Shown here piece by piece: positions 6,817-9,058 of a DNA stretch of 9,058 nt (position 1 is its first letter; each line of letters starts with the position of its first letter). Source of the stretch: Fibrobacter succinogenes. Lineage in GTDB: Bacteria > Fibrobacterota > Fibrobacteria > Fibrobacterales > CADBQJ01. The stretch is from contig CADBQJ010000143.1 of NCBI GenBank assembly GCA_902796785.1, positions 1 to 9,058 on the forward strand, written 5' to 3'. The translations under genes and the position numbers were made by a program. The notes beneath the pieces were generated by a model. That model did not search any database, had not been told where the DNA came from, and saw only the letters and a program-made list of their open reading frames with translations.

Positions 6817-7377
6817 CTATTTCCCCGCGTCGGCCGTCCGCCCCCTCGGCTTCGGGGCCTCGCGGCGCAGTTCGCCGAGCCTGGCGTGCTGCGCGGAGTC
6901 GAGCGAGGAGAGGAGGAAGGCGGTCATTTCGACGCGGAGGCCGGCGAGCTTGCCGCGCTCCTCCGCCAGCCTGGCGCCGGCGGCGCGGATCTTCCCGGGA
7001 TCGACGGGCCACGCTTCGAGCGCCTGCTCGAGGTCGATGCGCGCGAGCTCGATCTGCTTGTTGATCTCCGCGCGCTTGCGGCGCGATTCCACGGCGTTTT
7101 CCTTGAGCGCCTTCTTCTGGGCGTCGGTCAGCCCCAGCCCGTCGAGGATCTCGGGGTGGAAGAGAGCCGCCATCTCCGGTCCGCGCCCGCGGTGGCCCAT
7201 GCGCATCATGCGGTCGCGCGGGAAGGTCCCCGCGATCGCGCGGTGGCCCTCGAGCTTCGGGATCCTGCCGTCGCGCGGCGGTTCGGGCCGTTCGTCCCGT
7301 CCGCAGGAGGAAAGGACCAGGGCCAGCGCGCAGAGCGCGGCGGGAATGGCGCGTTTGGCGAGTCGTGCGTTTTTCAT
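6817..7377 (-). CDS. Spy/CpxP-like periplasmic lipoprotein (possible heavy-metal or stress sensor)
   Basis: Predicted lipoprotein of 186 residues. Residues 1-25 form a lipoprotein signal peptide: basic start, hydrophobic core (about 11-22) and lipobox LSSC with the lipidated C25. The mature part begins with a charged, proline-rich linker containing a Met/His-rich patch (RMMRMGH, 56-62). A long charged alpha-helical region with two LTxxQ-type motifs follows, LTDAQ (83-87) and LDSAQ (159-163), as in the Spy/CpxP/CnrX/ZraP group of periplasmic chaperones and metal sensors. The basic C-terminal tail is unassigned. The frame stays open upstream to 7503, but ATG 7377 is chosen for its AAGGAG site 7 nt upstream, the signal peptide and the ATGA overlap with the preceding stop. 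It sits third after a sigma factor and a membrane protein, the usual place for a periplasmic sensor of an ECF circuit. The Spy-like call rests on motifs and context. Confidence 0.8.
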   Translation of the reverse strand: MKNARLAKRAIPAALCALALVLSSCGRDERPEPPRDGRIPKLEGHRAIAGTFPRDRMMRMGHRGRGPEMAALFHPEILDGLGLTDAQKKALKENAVESRRKRAEINKQIELARIDLEQALEAWPVDPGKIRAAGARLAEERGKLAGLRVEMTAFLLSSLDSAQHARLGELRREAPKPRGRTADAGK

Positions 7378-7763
7378 CGTCTGTCTCCTTTTCGGTTGCC
7401 GTCGCTCCAGCTGATGACCAGCTCGGCCGGGTCGTTCCCTTCGGACTCCTCGTCCCAGGAGGAATCCTCCTCGGTCCAGACCGCGGCGACCGCCTCGCTC
7501 CACTCCTCGTCGCCCGCCCCGGTCCGGGGGAGGAAGGCGAAGGCGAGCGCGCAGGCGACCGCGGCGGCCGCGGGGAAGACGAGGGGGCGGAGCCGGGCGA
7601 GAGCCGGGCGGAGCCCCGGGAAGGACGCCGCGGGAGCGGCCGCCGCCTCCTTTCCTCCGGGCGCGGCGCCGCGCGCGTCGAGGGCGCGCTCGATCCCGGC
7701 CCAGAGCGCGTCGTCGGCGCGAAGGCGCGGCGCCCGCTCAAACAAGCTCTTCAAGTCGTCCAT
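7374..7763 (-). CDS. Small single-pass membrane protein, putative anti-sigma factor
   Basis: 129 residues: an N-terminal cytoplasmic part (1-59) with an amphipathic start (MDDLKSLFERAP) and an alanine-rich linker, one hydrophobic helix (about 61-79, VFPAAAAVACALAFAFLP), and an acidic, tryptophan-containing tail (W88, W96, W103, W119) predicted outside the membrane. I do not recognise a family. The anti-sigma role is inferred from its place directly after an ECF sigma gene, its topology and the 26-nt gene overlap. It lacks the HxxxCxxC zinc motif of ZAS-type anti-sigma factors; its only cysteine (C71) is in the membrane helix. The start at 7763 is supported by AGGAGG 6 nt upstream, inside the sigma gene. 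Its stop overlaps the lipoprotein start as ATGA. Alternative: a membrane partner of the Spy-like lipoprotein that does not bind sigma. Confidence 0.72.
   Translation of the reverse strand: MDDLKSLFERAPRLRADDALWAGIERALDARGAAPGGKEAAAAPAASFPGLRPALARLRPLVFPAAAAVACALAFAFLPRTGAGDEEWSEAVAAVWTEEDSSWDEESEGNDPAELVISWSDGNRKGDRR
7385..7390 (-). promoter_or_regulatory. Ribosome binding site of the Spy-like lipoprotein gene
   Basis: On the minus strand AAGGAG lies 7 nt before the ATG at 7377, inside the 3' end of the putative anti-sigma gene. It decides this start over the 42-codon longer open frame. Confidence 0.75.
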
Positions 7764-8322
7764 GTCCGGCCTCCTGCAGCCATCTCCGCGCCTTTTCGCG
7801 GGCGCGGGAGAGCCGCGATTTCACGGTCCCCTCGGGAACGCCGAGCGACAGCGCGATCGTGCGCAGGTCGATTCCCTCGGCGTCCGCCATCCAGAGCATC
7901 GCGCGCGTCGCGGGGTCGAACCGCCCCAGCACCGCGTCGCTCAGCTCGCCCAGCGTCCGTTCCCGCGTCGGATCGTCCTCCTCGGCGGGCCCGGCGAACG
8001 GGAACAGGAAGCGCTTCAGCAGCTCTCCGCGGCGGCGTCTGCTCCGCAGGAGCATCAGCGCGTCGTTCGTCGCCACGCGGTGCAGCCAGGTGGAGAGCCC
8101 CGCCTCGCCCCGGAACCCGGCGATCCTGCCGGGGAGGGAGACGAAGAGCTCCTGCACCAGGTCGCGCGCGTCGTCGTCGTCCAGGAGCACGCGTCGGGCC
8201 AGGTTGAGCAGCCGTTCCGCGTGGTCCTCGTAGACCCGGCGCAGCGCCTCGCGGTCGCCCGCGGCGATCCTCGCGACCAGGGCGGGGTCTTCGCGGCGCG
8301 TTCCGTTTCCGTTCTCGTCCAT
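7738..8322 (-). CDS. ECF-type RNA polymerase sigma factor (sigma-70 family)
   Basis: Alternative sigma factor of 194 residues with the two-domain ECF layout. The sigma-2 domain (about 14-98) includes the region 2 helix LDDDDARDLVQELFVSLPG (47-65) and the DNA-binding stretch GLSTWLHRVATNDALMLLRS (75-94). A charged linker (about 99-122) follows. Sigma-4 (about 123-185) ends in the helix-turn-helix RTIALSLGVPEGTVKSRLSR (154-173). No sigma-3 domain is present. The start ATG at 8322 has AAAGGA close upstream (2-nt spacing, shorter than ideal). The end overlaps the putative anti-sigma gene by 26 nt, implying coupled, balanced synthesis. Genes downstream suggest it responds to an envelope or metal signal sensed by the Spy-like lipoprotein. 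ECF sigmas commonly activate their own operon; possible control sequence lies upstream at 8323-8383. The target regulon is unknown. Confidence 0.93.
   Translation of the reverse strand: MDENGNGTRREDPALVARIAAGDREALRRVYEDHAERLLNLARRVLLDDDDARDLVQELFVSLPGRIAGFRGEAGLSTWLHRVATNDALMLLRSRRRRGELLKRFLFPFAGPAEEDDPTRERTLGELSDAVLGRFDPATRAMLWMADAEGIDLRTIALSLGVPEGTVKSRLSRAREKARRWLQEAGHGRLEELV
7770..7775 (-). promoter_or_regulatory. Ribosome binding site of the putative anti-sigma gene, inside the sigma gene
   Basis: On the minus strand AGGAGG lies 6 nt before the ATG at 7763 while still within the last codons of the sigma gene. This strong site confirms a genuine 26-nt gene overlap and makes the small protein's start secure. 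Confidence 0.75.
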
Positions 8323-8383
8323 GTCCTTTGGATGCTCCGGCGCGGGAAAGGGTTCCCGATTCGGGAAAAACGCGTTTCCGGGC
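8323..8383 (-). promoter_or_regulatory. Intergenic region with stacked inverted repeats, possible sigma operon promoter or reductase terminator
   Basis: This 61-nt gap separates the reductase stop from the sigma start. On the plus strand it contains CGGGAA (8343-8348), TTCCCG (8353-8358) and CGGGAA (8362-8367). The middle copy can pair with either neighbour: a 6-bp stem with a 4-nt loop, or the wider near-perfect palindrome 8353-8367. The 10-bp palindrome AAACGCGTTT (8368-8377) sits beside them. On the minus strand GGAAAC (8379-8374) and GGGAAC (8357-8352) resemble ECF -35 elements. I cannot identify a convincing -10. No long T-run follows either hairpin. Confidence 0.35.
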
Positions 8384-9058
8384 CTAGATCGGCGGGAAAA
8401 GCCCGCCGGCCGGGGCCTTCGCGGCGTTTTCGCGCTCGCGGGCCACGCGGGTCTCCATCTCCCGGAAGAGGTCGAGCAGGCTGTCCTCCATGGAGATGAT
8501 GGGCTTCCAGTCGGTGAGGCGCATCAGCTTCTCCGCCGACCCCATCAGGAGGGGCAGCTCCACCTGGCGCTCGCGGTCGGGGTCGCGGCGGAACTCCACG
8601 TCGAGCCCCTGCTGCCCGGCCATCAGCTCCACCAGGTCGCGGATGCAGTAGATGCGGCCGCTGCAGGCGTTGTAGATGGAGCCGGAGGCGCCGGTGTTCA
8701 TCAGCAGCACGATGGCGCGGGCCAGGTCGCGCACGTCGGTGAAGTCGCGGCTGACGTCGAGGTTCCCGGTGTAGAGCACCGGCTCGGCGCCGTAGTTCTT
8801 GATCTTCACGAGCTGCTCGGCCACCGCCGGCAGGACGAAGCGGCGCGAGTGGCTGGGGCCCGAGAAGTTGAAGGGGCGCGCGATGACCACGTGCATGCCG
8901 TGGGCGCGCTGGTACTGCAGCCCGAGGATCTCCATGCAGGCCTTGGAGGAGGCGTAGGGGGTCAGCGGGCGGAAGGGGTCGGTCTCCTTGTGCGCCGTGT
9001 CGAGCAGCCCTTCGCCCGGGCCGTAGACGTCGCTGGAGGAGACGAGGAGCACCTGGCA
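8384..9058 (-). CDS. rmd: GDP-6-deoxy-D-mannose (GDP-4-keto-rhamnose) reductase-like SDR, C-terminal part
   Basis: Extended short-chain dehydrogenase/reductase cut by the window edge; about 224 C-terminal residues are visible and the frame stays open through base 9058, so the GTG at 9052 is not the true start. The NAD(P)-binding GxxGxxG region lies outside. Visible are the active-site strand VSSSDVYGPGEG (codons around 9043-9008, in the usual SSxxVYG position), the catalytic YxxxK as YASSK (Tyr at 8954-8956, Lys at 8942-8944), the substrate-domain segment RPFNFSGP, then TGNLDVSRDFTDVRDLARA and YNACSGR. The NLDxxRDFTDVRD and CSGR pattern is typical of RMD enzymes, which reduce GDP-4-keto-6-deoxy-mannose to GDP-D-rhamnose for surface polysaccharide; a GDP-mannose 4,6-dehydratase or another nucleotide-sugar epimerase is possible. 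The partner dehydratase would be expected outside the window. The sigma gene follows 61 nt downstream on the same strand. Confidence 0.82.
   Translation of the reverse strand, partial: CQVLLVSSSDVYGPGEGLLDTAHKETDPFRPLTPYASSKACMEILGLQYQRAHGMHVVIARPFNFSGPSHSRRFVLPAVAEQLVKIKNYGAEPVLYTGNLDVSRDFTDVRDLARAIVLLMNTGASGSIYNACSGRIYCIRDLVELMAGQQGLDVEFRRDPDRERQVELPLLMGSAEKLMRLTDWKPIISMEDSLLDLFREMETRVARERENAAKAPAGGLFPPI

Noticed and set aside
7378..7503. Longer start for the Spy-like lipoprotein
   Set aside because: The extra 42 residues are Arg/Gly-rich and overlap the anti-sigma gene; the ATG at 7377 has a ribosome binding site and a lipoprotein signal peptide.
6652..8499. 615-codon plus-strand open frame across the sigma operon
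   Set aside because: It crosses several well-supported minus-strand genes and their ribosome binding sites, has no family motif, and changes low-complexity character along its length.
9050..9052. GTG at 9052 as start of the SDR gene
   Set aside because: The frame is open to the window edge and the Rossmann NAD(P)-binding segment must lie upstream, so the gene is partial.

Overview
This is a GC-rich, densely packed bacterial chromosomal segment (about 70% G+C by eye). Two sets of genes converge at about 5515-5527. There is no stretch of 300 bases without a gene. I saw no tRNA, rRNA, CRISPR, insertion sequence or phage gene. The genes are chromosomal in character: a YejBEF-type peptide importer, an rRNA m5U methyltransferase, an ECF sigma module and nucleotide-sugar metabolism. 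Lipobox-type lipoprotein targeting, a periplasmic Spy/CpxP-like protein and a GDP-sugar reductase suggest a two-membrane bacterium. The lineage cannot be fixed from sequence alone; a GC-rich deltaproteobacterium or a member of the Verrucomicrobiota/Kiritimatiellota would fit, as inference only.

Plus strand, 1-5514: the 3' part of a yejB-like permease, then yejE-like permease, yejF-like double ATPase, a TrmA/RumA-family RNA m5U methyltransferase and an acyltransferase-3 membrane protein. The first four are joined by TGATG or ATGA stop/start overlaps, so they are very probably co-transcribed and translationally coupled. The acyltransferase follows after 37 nt with its own ribosome binding site, and its codon choice is visibly less GC-biased. 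The transporter would import oligopeptides; its substrate-binding protein and the start of yejB lie before the window.

Minus strand, read from 8322 down to 5528: an ECF sigma factor, a small single-pass membrane protein in the anti-sigma position, a Spy/CpxP-like lipoprotein with LTxxQ-type motifs, a bacterial acyl-ACP thioesterase (FatA/FatB fold), and an RBBP9/YdeN-type serine hydrolase. Spacing is overlap 26 nt, overlap 4 nt, about 13 nt and 13 nt, so this looks like one operon. It combines a classical envelope-sensing sigma circuit with two hydrolytic enzymes, one of which acts on fatty-acyl-ACP. That combination is the most interesting part of the window.

Minus strand, 9058 down to 8384: the C-terminal part of an extended short-chain dehydrogenase most like GDP-6-deoxy-D-mannose (GDP-4-keto-rhamnose) reductase, cut by the window edge. 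The 61-nt gap between it and the sigma gene holds stacked inverted repeats that may end the reductase transcript and/or control the sigma gene. The convergent junction at 5507-5528 has a perfect 8-bp hairpin that probably serves as a shared terminator.
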